A DNA stretch of 64,000 nucleotides from Thermoleophilaceae bacterium (GCA_036378175.1 DASUWY010000017.1:1-64000); one strand, 5' to 3'; positions 8,602 through 17,501 are shown, counted from the stretch's first letter. The notes: generated by a model from the sequence alone, not told the origin. A program made the numbers and translations.

Positions 8602-9692
8602 GCGTAGCCGAGCTGGTCGAGCCAGGCGCGGGTGCGGCCGTGAATCACGCGCGGGCGCACGCGAAGGTCGGCCGGGCGCGCGCAGCCGGCGAGCATCAGC
8701 ACCGTGCGGAGCTCTTCCAGGAAGTTCTCGATCCAGCGGTCGAGCGCGTCGTCGCCCTCGAGGGCGGCATGGAGAAGCGGCCGCGCGATGCCCACCAGCG
8801 CCGCGCCGAGCGCGAAGGCCTTGGCGGCGTCGAGTCCGGTGCGCACCCCTCCCGTGGCAATCACCGGCAAGCCCACTCCCGATGCTCCCGCCACCGACAC
8901 GGCCGTCGGGATCCCCCACTCCGCCAGTGAACGACCGAGACGCACGCCGCGATCGTCGCCCTGACGTTCCGCCCTCATCCGCTCGATGATCGCGAAGTTG
9001 GTGCCGCCGGACCCGCCGACGTCGAGGGCGGCAACACCCAGGTCGCGCAACCGCGAAGCCGTGGCGCGCGTCATCCCGGCTCCCGTCTCCTTCGCCACCA
9101 CCGGCACCCCGAGCCCGTCCGTGAGCGAGTCGATCGCGTCCGCGATCCCGCGCGTTCGGCGGTCGCCCTCGGGTTGCACGCTCTCCTCGAGGAAGTTGAG
9201 GTGGATCGCGAGCGCATCGGCCCGCACCATCTGCACGGCCGCCCGCGCATCCGCGAGTCCGAGCGGCTCGCCGGAGTGCTGCTGAATCAGCTGCGCCCCG
9301 CCCAGGTTGCCGAGCACGAACGCATCCGGCGCGTACTCGCGGACCACCTCGTAAGTGTGTGCGAGCTCGGGATCGTGCAGCGCCGCACGCTGGCTCCCCA
9401 CGCCGATCGCCAGCCCGTGCCGCTGTGCCGCGCGCGCCAGCGCGGCGTTCACCTCGCGGGCGCCGGCGTGACCGCCCGTCATCGCCGCGATCACCACGGG
9501 TGCGCGCAGCCGCCGGCCGAGCAGCTCGGCCGAAACGTCCACCTCCTCGAGGTCCACCTCCGGCAGCGCCTCGTGAACGAGCTCGATGTCCGCCCAGCCG
9601 GGCCCGGACGCGCCCTCCACGGGCTCGCTCACCGAGAGCTCGAGGTGCTCGGCCTTCCGGCCCTCCACCCCAGGGATCGCCGGATCGCCCAT
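8598..9692 (-). CDS. fni: type 2 isopentenyl-diphosphate delta-isomerase
   Basis: 364 residues from ATG at 9692. The FMN-dependent type 2 enzyme interconverts isopentenyl and dimethylallyl diphosphate. Family marks in order: RKAEHLELS near residue 12, APVVIAAMTGGHAGAREVN, GVGSQRAAL, FVLGNLGGAQLIQ, HLNFLEESVQPEGDRR near 160, VPVVAKETGAGMT, DVGGSGGTNFAIIE and ATGGVRTGLDAAKAFALGA. It starts 2 bases after the upstream stop. An isoprenoid gene inside a catabolic operon is unusual. With UbiX two genes downstream, the simplest reading is that it makes the dimethylallyl donor for prenyl-FMN. Confidence 0.93.
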   Translation of the reverse strand: MGDPAIPGVEGRKAEHLELSVSEPVEGASGPGWADIELVHEALPEVDLEEVDVSAELLGRRLRAPVVIAAMTGGHAGAREVNAALARAAQRHGLAIGVGSQRAALHDPELAHTYEVVREYAPDAFVLGNLGGAQLIQQHSGEPLGLADARAAVQMVRADALAIHLNFLEESVQPEGDRRTRGIADAIDSLTDGLGVPVVAKETGAGMTRATASRLRDLGVAALDVGGSGGTNFAIIERMRAERQGDDRGVRLGRSLAEWGIPTAVSVAGASGVGLPVIATGGVRTGLDAAKAFALGAALVGIARPLLHAALEGDDALDRWIENFLEELRTVLMLAGCARPADLRVRPRVIHGRTRAWLDQLGYA

Positions 9693-9694
9693 TC

Positions 9695-10825
9695 TCAGGC
9701 GCCGAGCCCGGTATAGCGGCGCGGCAGGATCAGCTGCGGGTTCGAGTCGAGCAGGATCTCCGGCGGTCCGAAGCGCGACGCCACCTCGCGCACATCCGGG
9801 TCGTCCAGCAACAGCAGGTTGCCGTGCTCCACGATCAGCTCGCCGCCCACCGTGATCGTCGGCCGGTCCATCTGGCAGTCGCAATGCGCGTAGCCGGGCT
9901 GCGACGGATCGGCCTCGCCGTCCGTCAGACCGTCGATGCCGAGATAGAACGCGCCCGCGTGCTTCTCGCGCTCGAACTGCGTGCCGCCCGCGATCCGCAC
10001 CTTCGGGTTCAGGCCGAGCAGCGCGTGACGCATGTAGTAGCCGCCGGGGCCGAACGAGCGGATCTGCGCCGCCTCGCGACCACCCTCGATGTGCGTGACC
10101 ACGTTGTCCTCCAGATGCACGCGGCACGGCTCCTCGGGCACGCCGGTGACCGTGGAGTCGTCCACCACGAACACGCCCTCCGTGTCCCGCGGGTAGAAGT
10201 TCGCGCCGCCGTACGGGAAGGGGCGCCAGCCGCCCGGCTCGAGCGGCCCGTTGTCCGGCGTGAGCTCGATGCCGCGGAAGGTGATGTCGGTGCCCGACGG
10301 CGTGGTGACGTGCAGATCGCCGCCGCTCCCGAGCAGCGCGTGCGCCTTGCGCAGCACCGCGTAGTAGATCTCCACGGGCCAACGGGCCCCGGTGGCGAGC
10401 GCGCTGGCCGTCGCCGCCATATGGAGCGACACGAACTTCTTCTGCTTCCGCCCCACCACAGAGAAGAACATCGTCTCCGTGTGCACCTCGGCCCACCAGG
10501 TGCACGTGATCACGAGGTCAGCCTCGCTGTGCGCCGCCGGCGGGAGCGAGGACGGGTTCTCCCGGTCCCAGCCGCCCGGGCTGAACGGCGCGACCGACAT
10601 GATGTGAACGTCGCCGCCGCGATAGGCCGCGCCCGCCGCGATCGCCTGGATCACCACCGGATCCACCGTGTGCTCCGTCAAGAGCAGCACCTTCTCCCCC
10701 GGCTGCAGCCCGGCGTACTCGAGCAGGTTGCGCACCCCCGGCATCAGTTCGACGATGCCGTTCGGCGCCGCCGTGGGCGTGTCCAGGTAGCTGTAGGGGG
10801 AACCGGCGTACGGCGTGATCGTCAT
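9695..10825 (-). CDS. M29 aminopeptidase/NicX-like metalloenzyme
   Basis: 376 residues. It resembles the M29 aminopeptidase fold family, which also contains 2,5-dihydroxypyridine 5,6-dioxygenase (NicX). Supporting features: a nucleotide-like N-terminal half (PGEKVLLLTEHTVDPVVIQA), TTPSGTDITF, and metal-type ligands in REKHAGAFYLGIDG and YAHCDCQMDRPTI near residues 295-345. It follows the LivH permease by 15 bases with its own ribosome binding site (GAGGAG before ATG). A ring-opening dioxygenase for a hydroxylated pyridine would fit the molybdenum hydroxylase and amidases of the island. A peptidase-like hydrolase is equally possible on sequence alone. Confidence 0.6.
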   Translation of the reverse strand: MTITPYAGSPYSYLDTPTAAPNGIVELMPGVRNLLEYAGLQPGEKVLLLTEHTVDPVVIQAIAAGAAYRGGDVHIMSVAPFSPGGWDRENPSSLPPAAHSEADLVITCTWWAEVHTETMFFSVVGRKQKKFVSLHMAATASALATGARWPVEIYYAVLRKAHALLGSGGDLHVTTPSGTDITFRGIELTPDNGPLEPGGWRPFPYGGANFYPRDTEGVFVVDDSTVTGVPEEPCRVHLEDNVVTHIEGGREAAQIRSFGPGGYYMRHALLGLNPKVRIAGGTQFEREKHAGAFYLGIDGLTDGEADPSQPGYAHCDCQMDRPTITVGGELIVEHGNLLLLDDPDVREVASRFGPPEILLDSNPQLILPRRYTGLGA

Positions 10826-10840
10826 ACAGCGCTCCTCGGT

Positions 10841-11752
10841 TCAGGTGGCCTCGACGGCCGTTGACGGCTTGCGGACCCGCAGCCAGCGCGGCAGCAGCGT
10901 GTCGCCGCTGCTCCGCACCACGTACACGTAGAGCACGAGCAGGAAGCCGATCAGCACGATGATGTCGCTGATGTCCGCGTTCACGTAGCGGGCGATGTAG
11001 CCCTGCGCGGAGGCCACGAGCAGCGCGCCGAACACGGCGCCGCCGTTGCGGCCGATGCCGACGATCGACACCGCCATGAACGCCTTGATCGCGATCAGGT
11101 CGCCGCTGTTGTACGCGCTGCCCTGCGTGGGCGCCACCACGAACGCCGCGATCGCCGCGATCATCGCGCTCACCGTGAACGCCACCGTCGCGTAGGTGGC
11201 CACCTTGAGCCCAAGCGTGTCGGCGGCGTGCCGGTTGTCCACGCTCGCCCGCATGCTCCGGCCGAGATCCGTGCGTTTGAAGAAGAGGAACAGCGCGGTG
11301 GACAGCACGATCGCCGTGCCCCACACGATCAGCTCCTGGTAGCTGATGTGCACGCCGCCCGGCGAGATCTGGCCGTTCACGAACGTGTCCGGGCGGATCA
11401 CGAGGCCGGGGCTCAGCGACTTCGCGAGCTGCAGCAGCATCAGGTTGATCCCGATGGTCACGATCAGCGGCGACAGCCCGCGGTCCTTGAGCGGCCTCAG
11501 GAGGAAGCGCTCGGAGATGAAGCCGAGCACGCCCACGCCGATCGCGATCATCGGCCCGATGAGGAACGGCGAGTGGATCCCCCAGGACGACTCGATCTTG
11601 TAGGAGAAGATCGCGCCGAGGATGTAGAACTGGCCGAGCGCGAGGTTGAGGTACCCGCAGGCGTTGAACACGAGGTTCCAGCTCAGACCCACGAGCAGGT
11701 ACACCGACGCCGCGGTGATGATGCCCTCGGTGGTCTGGAAGAAGTCGATCAT
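10841..11752 (-). CDS. branched-chain amino-acid type ABC transporter permease (LivH-like)
   Basis: 303 residues, mostly hydrophobic, with about eight membrane segments. The family motif GLSWNLVFNACGYLNLALGQ is at residues 23-42. It is one of the two membrane permeases of a HAAT/Liv importer. The ATG overlaps the ATPase stop (ATGA). The transporter unit is binding protein (14381-15544), LivM-LivG fusion, LivF, LivH. In a catabolic island such systems often import aromatic acids or amides rather than amino acids. Confidence 0.92.
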   Translation of the reverse strand: MIDFFQTTEGIITAASVYLLVGLSWNLVFNACGYLNLALGQFYILGAIFSYKIESSWGIHSPFLIGPMIAIGVGVLGFISERFLLRPLKDRGLSPLIVTIGINLMLLQLAKSLSPGLVIRPDTFVNGQISPGGVHISYQELIVWGTAIVLSTALFLFFKRTDLGRSMRASVDNRHAADTLGLKVATYATVAFTVSAMIAAIAAFVVAPTQGSAYNSGDLIAIKAFMAVSIVGIGRNGGAVFGALLVASAQGYIARYVNADISDIIVLIGFLLVLYVYVVRSSGDTLLPRWLRVRKPSTAVEAT

Positions 11753-12537
11753 CCCTGGCTCCCCGCGTCGAAGTAAGAGCTGGCGAGCTCCGGCAGGCTC
11801 ACCGCCGCGCTGTCGGCCGCGCCGTCGCGCACCACGCGGCCCTGCTGCATCACGATGCAGCGGTCGGCCGGCTCGAGCGCCTCCATCACCCGCTGCTCCA
11901 CAAGCACGACGATTCGCCCCTCGTCAGCGAGCTGCCGGCAGGTTTCGAGCACCCGGCGCCAGATGATTGGAGCGAGCCCCATCGACGGCTCGTCGAGAAG
12001 CATCACCTGCGGGTTGGTGAGGAGCGCGCGGCCCACGGCCACCATCTGCTGCTCGCCACCCGAGAGCGACACCACCTTCTGGCCGATGCGCTCGCCGATC
12101 ACCGGGAAGGCCTTCACCGCCCGCTCGATCCCCTCCTCGGCCTCGTCGCCACGCAGCCGTGCCGCCTTGGCGGCCACGCGCAGGTTCTCCCACACCGTCA
12201 GAGACGGGAACAGTCCGCGACCCTCCGGCACGAGGCCGATGCCGAGCTTCGTTCGCTCCCACACGGGCTTGCCGAGCAGCTCCCCACCGCGCAGCCGCAC
12301 GCTTCCGGCGAGGGGCCGGACGGTGCCCATGATCGTGGCGAGCAGCGTGCTCTTGCCGGCGCCGTTCGGCCCCGCCAGCACGGCCAGCTCGCCCGGCTGC
12401 ACCGCGAAGCTCACCTCCCTCAGCACGGTGAGCTCTCCGTAGCCGGCCACGAGCGACCTGACCTCCAGGCCGTGCTCGGCCCCGGTGCGCGGTGCCGCCT
12501 CACCGGCCGACCCGTTCATTGCGGCAGTCTCGCTCAT
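11749..12537 (-). CDS. branched-chain amino-acid type ABC transporter ATPase (LivF-like)
   Basis: 262 residues. Walker A GPNGAGKST lies near residue 57, the signature LSGGEQQM near 158, and Walker B VMLLDEPSMGLAP near 178. The length and the VPEGRGLFPSLTVWENL segment are typical of LivF. An N-terminal tail of about 24 residues before the ABC domain is extra. The start overlaps the stop of the LivM-LivG fusion (ATGA). It energises import together with the fused ATPase domain at 12534-14381. Confidence 0.93.
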   Translation of the reverse strand: MSETAAMNGSAGEAAPRTGAEHGLEVRSLVAGYGELTVLREVSFAVQPGELAVLAGPNGAGKSTLLATIMGTVRPLAGSVRLRGGELLGKPVWERTKLGIGLVPEGRGLFPSLTVWENLRVAAKAARLRGDEAEEGIERAVKAFPVIGERIGQKVVSLSGGEQQMVAVGRALLTNPQVMLLDEPSMGLAPIIWRRVLETCRQLADEGRIVVLVEQRVMEALEPADRCIVMQQGRVVRDGAADSAAVSLPELASSYFDAGSQG

Positions 12538-14381
12538 ACCCCCTGCACCTCACCGACGTAGGAGCGCTGGAATTCGGCCGAGGCGAAGACCTCCTCGGTG
12601 CTGCCATGGGCGAGCAGCCGGCCGCGGTCGAGCGCGATCACGTCCTCGGCGAGCGAGCGCACGAACGGCAGGTTGTGCTCCACGAGGATGATCGTGCAGC
12701 CGGTGCTGTGGAGCCGCCGGATCACGTCGGCGAAGGCAGCGGTCTCCGCATCGTTGAGGCCGGACGACGGCTCGTCGAGCAGCACGAGCCGCGGCCTGCT
12801 CATGATCGCGCGCGCCATCTCCACCAGGCGCCGCTGACCGAACGTCAGCGTGTTCACGTCGGCGTCGTGGCGGTCGGATAGACCCACATCGACGAGGGCG
12901 GCCTCGGCGCGCGACTTGCGCACCTGCTCCTTCAGCCGGCCCGTCCGGCGCGTGGCCTGGTCCACGCCGATCAGCACGTTGTCCAGGACGTTGAGGCTGG
13001 GGATCAGGCGCAGCCGCTGGTAGGTGCGCGCGATGCCGAGCCGGGCTCGCTTCACGCGGTTGTGGGTGGTCACGTCCCTGCCGTCGATCTCGATCTGGCC
13101 ATCGGTGGCCCACTGCTCGGCGGCGATCATGTCGAGCATCGTGGTCTTGCCGGCGCCATTCGGGCCGATCAGGGCGGTGAGGGAGCCGGGCCTGATGTCC
13201 AGCGTCACGTCGTCCACCGCGGTGAGCGCGCCGTAGCGCTTGGTCAGCCCCCTCAGCCTCACGGCGAGCGGCTTCACCGGGTCGAGCTCATGATGTTCCC
13301 GGTCCGCGTCCGGCAGCGGCCTGTGCCGCCGCAGGTCCGGGATCCAGCCCTTGAAGTCCTCGCGGCTCGGCATCAGGCCTCGCGGGAAGAAATGAACCGT
13401 GAGGACCACCACCGCGCCGAGGAACGCGAAGCGATAGTCCGACAGGCTGTTGCCGAGGATCGTGAAGCTCGCCTCGTAGACGAAGGCGCCGAGCACCGCC
13501 CCGAGGAAGCGGCCGTTGCCACCGATGAACACGGCCAGCGCCAGCGCAAAGGACTCCTGGAGGCCGAAGCCGTTGTCGCTCACGTAGCCGAAGTCGCCGG
13601 CGTAGAGGCCGCCGGCCAGCCCCGCGAGCACCCCGCCCACGATGAACACCTGGCGTTTGAGCGCCGCGGAGTTTCCGCCGAAGCCGGCGAGCAGCTCCTC
13701 GTCGTGGTGCAGCGCCTGGATCGCTCGCCGCATGTGGCCTCGGCCGTAGCGCTGATGGAGCACCGCGATGATGATCACGAGCAGGATCGCGCTGAAGGTG
13801 AGGTAGCGGCTCGGCGTGTTGATCTCGATCCCCGCGAACTTGAGCGAGGGCACGCCGATGAGGCCGGTGTTGCGCCCCGGAATCCACGACTCGGTGGTGA
13901 CGATCCGGTCGGTGAGCAGACTCACCGCCATCGTGGCAATCGCGAGGTAGTACCCGCGCGCGCGGAGCACCGGCGAGGTGAGCAGCGCCACCGCCGCGCC
14001 GCCCACGCACGCGAACAGCAGCGCGAGGATGGTCGGCCCCGACCACTGCTTGGCCATGGTGCCGTAGAAGTAGGCGCCCACCAGGACGAACGAGGCCTGG
14101 CACAGCGAGATCTGCCCGGCAGCGCCGAGCACCAGCCCGAGCCCCACGGTGGCCACCGCCCAGATGGCGGCGAGGCTGAGCAGGCTGATGAAGTCGAACG
14201 ACTGGTACCACGCGAAGTAGACGAAGACGACCACCGCCGCCGTCCGCGCGAGCCCAGCAACCGGCACGCGCCGGCGAGGTGCCGGCTCGACGCTCCTGTC
14301 GAACCCGGCACCTCCCGGCGCGCCTACCCCGGGCGCGCCCGCCACCAGTGGTGGCGGGCCGCCTTGTGTCCCTTGCGTCAT
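12534..14381 (-). CDS. LivM-LivG fusion: ABC permease and ATPase in one chain
   Basis: 615 residues. Roughly the first 340 form a LivM-like membrane permease (GLGLVLGAAGQISLCQASF near residue 80, RARGYYLAIATMAVSLLTDR, and several hydrophobic segments). The last 250 are a LivG-like ATPase with Walker A GPNGAGKTT near 400, GIARTYQRLRLIPSLNVLDN, a variant signature LTFGQRRLVEMARA instead of LSGGQ, and Walker B LVLLDEPSSGLND. The ATG overlaps the stop of the binding-protein gene (TGATG). A permease-ATPase fusion fixes 1:1 stoichiometry and occurs in some actinobacteria. The first 40 residues are a Gly/Pro-rich tail of no known role. Confidence 0.9.
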   Translation of the reverse strand: MTQGTQGGPPPLVAGAPGVGAPGGAGFDRSVEPAPRRRVPVAGLARTAAVVVFVYFAWYQSFDFISLLSLAAIWAVATVGLGLVLGAAGQISLCQASFVLVGAYFYGTMAKQWSGPTILALLFACVGGAAVALLTSPVLRARGYYLAIATMAVSLLTDRIVTTESWIPGRNTGLIGVPSLKFAGIEINTPSRYLTFSAILLVIIIAVLHQRYGRGHMRRAIQALHHDEELLAGFGGNSAALKRQVFIVGGVLAGLAGGLYAGDFGYVSDNGFGLQESFALALAVFIGGNGRFLGAVLGAFVYEASFTILGNSLSDYRFAFLGAVVVLTVHFFPRGLMPSREDFKGWIPDLRRHRPLPDADREHHELDPVKPLAVRLRGLTKRYGALTAVDDVTLDIRPGSLTALIGPNGAGKTTMLDMIAAEQWATDGQIEIDGRDVTTHNRVKRARLGIARTYQRLRLIPSLNVLDNVLIGVDQATRRTGRLKEQVRKSRAEAALVDVGLSDRHDADVNTLTFGQRRLVEMARAIMSRPRLVLLDEPSSGLNDAETAAFADVIRRLHSTGCTIILVEHNLPFVRSLAEDVIALDRGRLLAHGSTEEVFASAEFQRSYVGEVQGV

Positions 14382-15544
14382 CAGAGGCGCGCGATGGTCC
14401 CTTGCTTGGTGAAGTACGTCGGCACCACGTAGCCCTCAGGCGTTGCGCCGCGATGATCCTGTGCGGTCATCGTGCCGCCGTGCCAGACACCCGTGAACGT
14501 GAAGTTGTTCTCGAGTGTCTGGACGAGCTTGTTGGTGTCCAACGTGCCGGCCTTCTCGATCGCGGCCTTGGCCAGCCACATCGAGTCCCAGCCCGCTCCG
14601 ATTACCGTGTCCGGCTTGCCCACGACCTGCTTGTAGAGCGCGATCGCCTTCGCCCGCTCGGGGTTGGACGACGTGCCGGGCAGGAGCAGCTCGGGCGACT
14701 GCACGAGCACCTGCTTGTGGCCCGCGAGCCCCTTCACGGCCTTCGCCACGTCCAGCGACGCCAGGCAGTTCTCGAGGACGAGCTTGCCCTTGAAGCCGAG
14801 CTGCTCCGCCTCGCCCACTGCCGAGATCGCGGCCGGGGTGCACTCCGTGAACCACATGGCCTGGACGCCCTGCGACATCGCCTGCTGGATCGCGGGCTTG
14901 AATGACGCCGCGGTGGGGTCTGTGCGGATCAGGACCGGCGTGACGCCGAGCTTCTTGAGGTCGGCAGGCCCGATGTGAGCCGAGTCGTCGCCCGACTTGT
15001 CCTTGTCCGCAAACACCGCCGCCTTGTCCGGCGCGTACTTCTGGATCAGCTTGGTGGTCTCCACGATCGTGGGCGTGTAGCCCAGCCCGACACCGAACAT
15101 GTGCGTGTCAGGCTGCGGGAGGTCGTCGGTGCTTCCGCAGAAGTCGACGATCTGAGCCGCCGCCGTGGCCGGAGCCTCCGCCGCGCAGTCGGGACCGAAC
15201 GCGCCGCCGAGCATGACCTTGATGCCCTGGGCTGCGAACGTCTTCACGTCGCTCACGGCCTTGCTCGGGTCACCCGCGTTGTCGTGAATCACGAGCTTGA
15301 TCTGGCGGCCCATGATCCCGCCGTGCTGGTTGATGTATTGAGCGGCCTTAGCGATTCCGATCGACTCGTTGCCGAGAATCGGCGCGGGACCGGTCTTCTC
15401 GCTGGTCACGCCGATCACGATCGGTCCCTTGTTGCCCCCGCTCGTGCTGGCATTGCCGCTGGAGCTCTTGCCACCGCAGGCAGCGAGCGCGACCGCAGCG
15501 GTCAGGGCCAGAACGAGCCCAGCAACCCAACGTGCTTTCCGCAT
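14381..15544 (-). CDS. ABC transporter substrate-binding lipoprotein (Liv type)
   Basis: 387 residues from ATG at 15544, which has a strong ribosome binding site (AAGGAGAG). The N-terminus MRKARWVAGLV followed by a hydrophobic stretch and LAAC is a lipoprotein signal with lipobox. The mature part starts IVIGVTSEKTGPAPILGNES and continues AAQYINQHGGIMGRQIKLV, the Peripla_BP_6/leucine-binding pattern. It captures the ligand outside the membrane for the LivMG-LivF-LivH transporter downstream. It heads a nine-gene unit that ends with UbiX. The leader of about 80 bases between the operator at 15631 and the ATG contains a small hairpin, CCGCTG-AGCG-CAGCGG, at 15611-15626. Ligand unknown. Confidence 0.93.
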   Translation of the reverse strand: MRKARWVAGLVLALTAAVALAACGGKSSSGNASTSGGNKGPIVIGVTSEKTGPAPILGNESIGIAKAAQYINQHGGIMGRQIKLVIHDNAGDPSKAVSDVKTFAAQGIKVMLGGAFGPDCAAEAPATAAAQIVDFCGSTDDLPQPDTHMFGVGLGYTPTIVETTKLIQKYAPDKAAVFADKDKSGDDSAHIGPADLKKLGVTPVLIRTDPTAASFKPAIQQAMSQGVQAMWFTECTPAAISAVGEAEQLGFKGKLVLENCLASLDVAKAVKGLAGHKQVLVQSPELLLPGTSSNPERAKAIALYKQVVGKPDTVIGAGWDSMWLAKAAIEKAGTLDTNKLVQTLENNFTFTGVWHGGTMTAQDHRGATPEGYVVPTYFTKQGTIARL

Positions 15545-15630
15545 TTCTCTCCTTTCGGAACGGCCCCTCACGCCGTCCCTGAAATCACCCGAACGAGTCC
15601 CTCACCGACCCCGCTGAGCGCAGCGGTTTA

Positions 15631-15640
15631 CTGTATACAC
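15631..15640. promoter_or_regulatory. island operator 3
   Basis: CTGTATACAC, reading GTATACAGTAAA towards the binding-protein gene at 15544. The small hairpin CCGCTG/CAGCGG at 15611-15626 would lie at the very start of the transcript. Confidence 0.65.
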
Positions 15641-15719
15641 CTGACCCTATCCACCCGTGATTCCGGTGTCAATGACGAAGGCGCGCACACACCGTTAAGG
15701 GCGCGTTTACGTCGTTCCC

Positions 15720-16445
15720 TCATGGCATCAGCAGTCCGCCGTTCACGTGGATCACCTGTCCGGTGACCTGCCGGGCGGCGTCGGACAGCAGGAACAGAGC
15801 GACGTTCGCGCAGTCCTCGGGCGTGGGAATCTCGCCCAGCGGCATCGACTTTCGGACCTCCTCCACGCCCGCGTCGCCTCCGTTCATCGCGCGGAAGCGC
15901 GGCGTGTCGGTGGGGCCCGGAGCGATGCAGTTTGCGCGCGCGCGATAGGGGGCGAGTGCAGCGGCCAGCGAGCGTGTGAAGGCGATAACTCCCGCCTTGG
16001 CGGCCGTGTAGCCGGCTCGGTCCACGCCCGGCATCGCGGCGTAGCCGCTGCTGGTGGTGACCACGGCGCCCGACCGCTGCTCCTGAAACAGGGGCAGCAC
16101 CGCGCGGCATACGTTGTAGGTGGAGCCGAGGTTGAATGCGATCTCGCGGGACCATGCATCGGGGCCGAGTTCCTCGATCGGCGCCAGGTGCGCTCCGCCC
16201 ACGGTGGTGAATAGCCAGTCGAGGCCGCCGGCGCGCCCGGCCGTCTCGCGCACCGCCGCCTCGGCCGACGCCGCGTCGGTGGCGTCGCATTGCACGAAGG
16301 CCGCGCCCAGCTCCTCGGCGTGCACGGCCGCGGAGGGATCGATGTCGGCAACCGTCACTCGAGCCCCGTCGTTCGCCGCCAGGCGGGCCGCCGCGAGCCC
16401 GATCCCAGAGCCGCCGCCCACCACCAGGAGAGACGGGCCGCTCAT
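15720..16445 (-). CDS. short-chain dehydrogenase/reductase
   Basis: 241 residues. VVGGGSGIGLAAARLAANDG gives the GxxxGxG cofactor motif, VTVADIDPS the acidic residue expected for NAD preference, TSSGYAAM the catalytic Ser, and YTAAK the Tyr/Lys pair near residue 145. It ends QVTGQVIHVNGGLL. The start overlaps the stop of the mu-crystallin family gene upstream (ATGA), so the two are coupled under the operator at 17492. It is a classical 3-oxoacyl/alcohol dehydrogenase-like SDR; substrate unknown. Confidence 0.88.
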   Translation of the reverse strand: MSGPSLLVVGGGSGIGLAAARLAANDGARVTVADIDPSAAVHAEELGAAFVQCDATDAASAEAAVRETAGRAGGLDWLFTTVGGAHLAPIEELGPDAWSREIAFNLGSTYNVCRAVLPLFQEQRSGAVVTTSSGYAAMPGVDRAGYTAAKAGVIAFTRSLAAALAPYRARANCIAPGPTDTPRFRAMNGGDAGVEEVRKSMPLGEIPTPEDCANVALFLLSDAARQVTGQVIHVNGGLLMP

Positions 16446-17461
16446 GCGCCGCCCCTGCTCACGGGCGGGAAGTTGTCCGACGGGCGCGCAAACGGCTTCA
16501 GGCTCGCCAGCTCCCCGAGGTCGCGGCCGCGGCCCTCCGCGCGCGCGGCGCTCAGCAGGCTGCCTGCCAGCGCCAGGTCCTGCACCGCTGTGCCGACGGA
16601 CTTGAAGGCCAGCAGGTCGCGCGTGCCATCCGCCCCAAGGCGCGCCACGTCGCCGTCCAGTGCCGACATCGACACGATGCGGTCGCCCGTGAGGGCGCCG
16701 CAGGCAAGCGCGTCGATCACATCGCCCGACTCGAGCCGGACCTGCCGGGCGTCATCCACGAGCACGACGCATGCGCGCCCGAGGGCGCTGCGATCGAGCT
16801 CACGAAGGTCCGGCCGCGTCGAGCCGATCGAGAGCACGACCGCGTCCGGCGGGAAGGCGGTGCCGTCCACCACCGGCTCAGTGGCCTTGGTGGCGAGCAC
16901 GGAAACCTTGGCCTCCGCCACCGCGTCCTCGGCACTGTCCACGGAGGTCACGTGCACGCCGAGCTCCTCGGACATGCGCGCCGCGAACGCCTGCCGGCGC
17001 TCGCGGGTGGGGCTGTACACCGTCACCTGCTCGAGCGGCCATAGGCGCGCCAGCAGCCGAAGGTGGCTCTCGGCCTCGAAGCCGCTGCCGAGCAGTCCCA
17101 GCTGCTGCACGCCTCCCGGCGCCAGCAGCTCGCCGGCGAGCGCGGTGGTGGCCGCTGTGCGCAGGCGCGTGATCTCGTCGGCGTCGAGCAGGGCGAGCAG
17201 GTCACCGGAGGGCTGGCTGTAGAGCAGGAGCAGGTAGCGGTTGCCCAGTCCCTTCACCAGCGTCATCACCTTCACGCCCATCACCTCGCCGAGGGCGGCC
17301 GGCATCACGCGCAGGAAGCCGGTGGGCAGATCCACGTCGAGCCGCGGCGGCATCACCACCGCGCCGTCGCGCTCGGCGCGGACAGCGGCGCGCGCCGCGT
17401 CCATGAGCACCTCGCGCGTGGCGAGCGCGCGCACGTCGTCGGAGCCGAGGTGGAGGCTCAT
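16442..17461 (-). CDS. ornithine cyclodeaminase/mu-crystallin family oxidoreductase, copy A
   Basis: 339 residues from ATG at 17461, supported by the paralogue at 34670-35692 beginning in the same way (MSL-LGS-DVRALAT). The family includes ketimine reductases, alanine dehydrogenases and ornithine cyclodeaminases that use NAD(P). Visible blocks: VVMPPRLDVDLPTGFLRVMP, GVKVMTLVKGL with the conserved Lys, and the Rossmann LGLLGSGFEAESHLRLLARL near residue 127. VLATKATEPVVDG and VLSIGSTRPDLREL follow. By eye about four fifths of residues match copy B. The operator at 17492 is about 30 bases upstream. It probably acts on an imine or amino-acid-like intermediate; true ornithine cyclodeaminase activity is unlikely to be the role here. 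Confidence 0.87.
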   Translation of the reverse strand: MSLHLGSDDVRALATREVLMDAARAAVRAERDGAVVMPPRLDVDLPTGFLRVMPAALGEVMGVKVMTLVKGLGNRYLLLLYSQPSGDLLALLDADEITRLRTAATTALAGELLAPGGVQQLGLLGSGFEAESHLRLLARLWPLEQVTVYSPTRERRQAFAARMSEELGVHVTSVDSAEDAVAEAKVSVLATKATEPVVDGTAFPPDAVVLSIGSTRPDLRELDRSALGRACVVLVDDARQVRLESGDVIDALACGALTGDRIVSMSALDGDVARLGADGTRDLLAFKSVGTAVQDLALAGSLLSAARAEGRGRDLGELASLKPFARPSDNFPPVSRGGA

Positions 17462-17491
17462 TTCACGAGTCCAGAGCGTGCTGAATGACAA

Positions 17492-17501
17492 CTGTATACA
17501 C
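17492..17501. promoter_or_regulatory. island operator 4
   Basis: CTGTATACAC, reading GTATACAGTTGTC on the minus strand towards the gene at 17461. The ATG is about 30 bases downstream, so this transcript would have a short leader. Confidence 0.65.

Noticed and set aside
9359-10864. Long plus-strand open frame opposite the isomerase and M29-like genes
   Set aside because: Arg/Pro-rich and without recognisable domains; it spans two well-supported minus-strand genes and their junction.
16442-17461. True ornithine cyclodeaminase making proline
   Set aside because: The family is broad, and the genomic context is catabolic with a paralogue in another unit; no ornithine or arginine genes are nearby.
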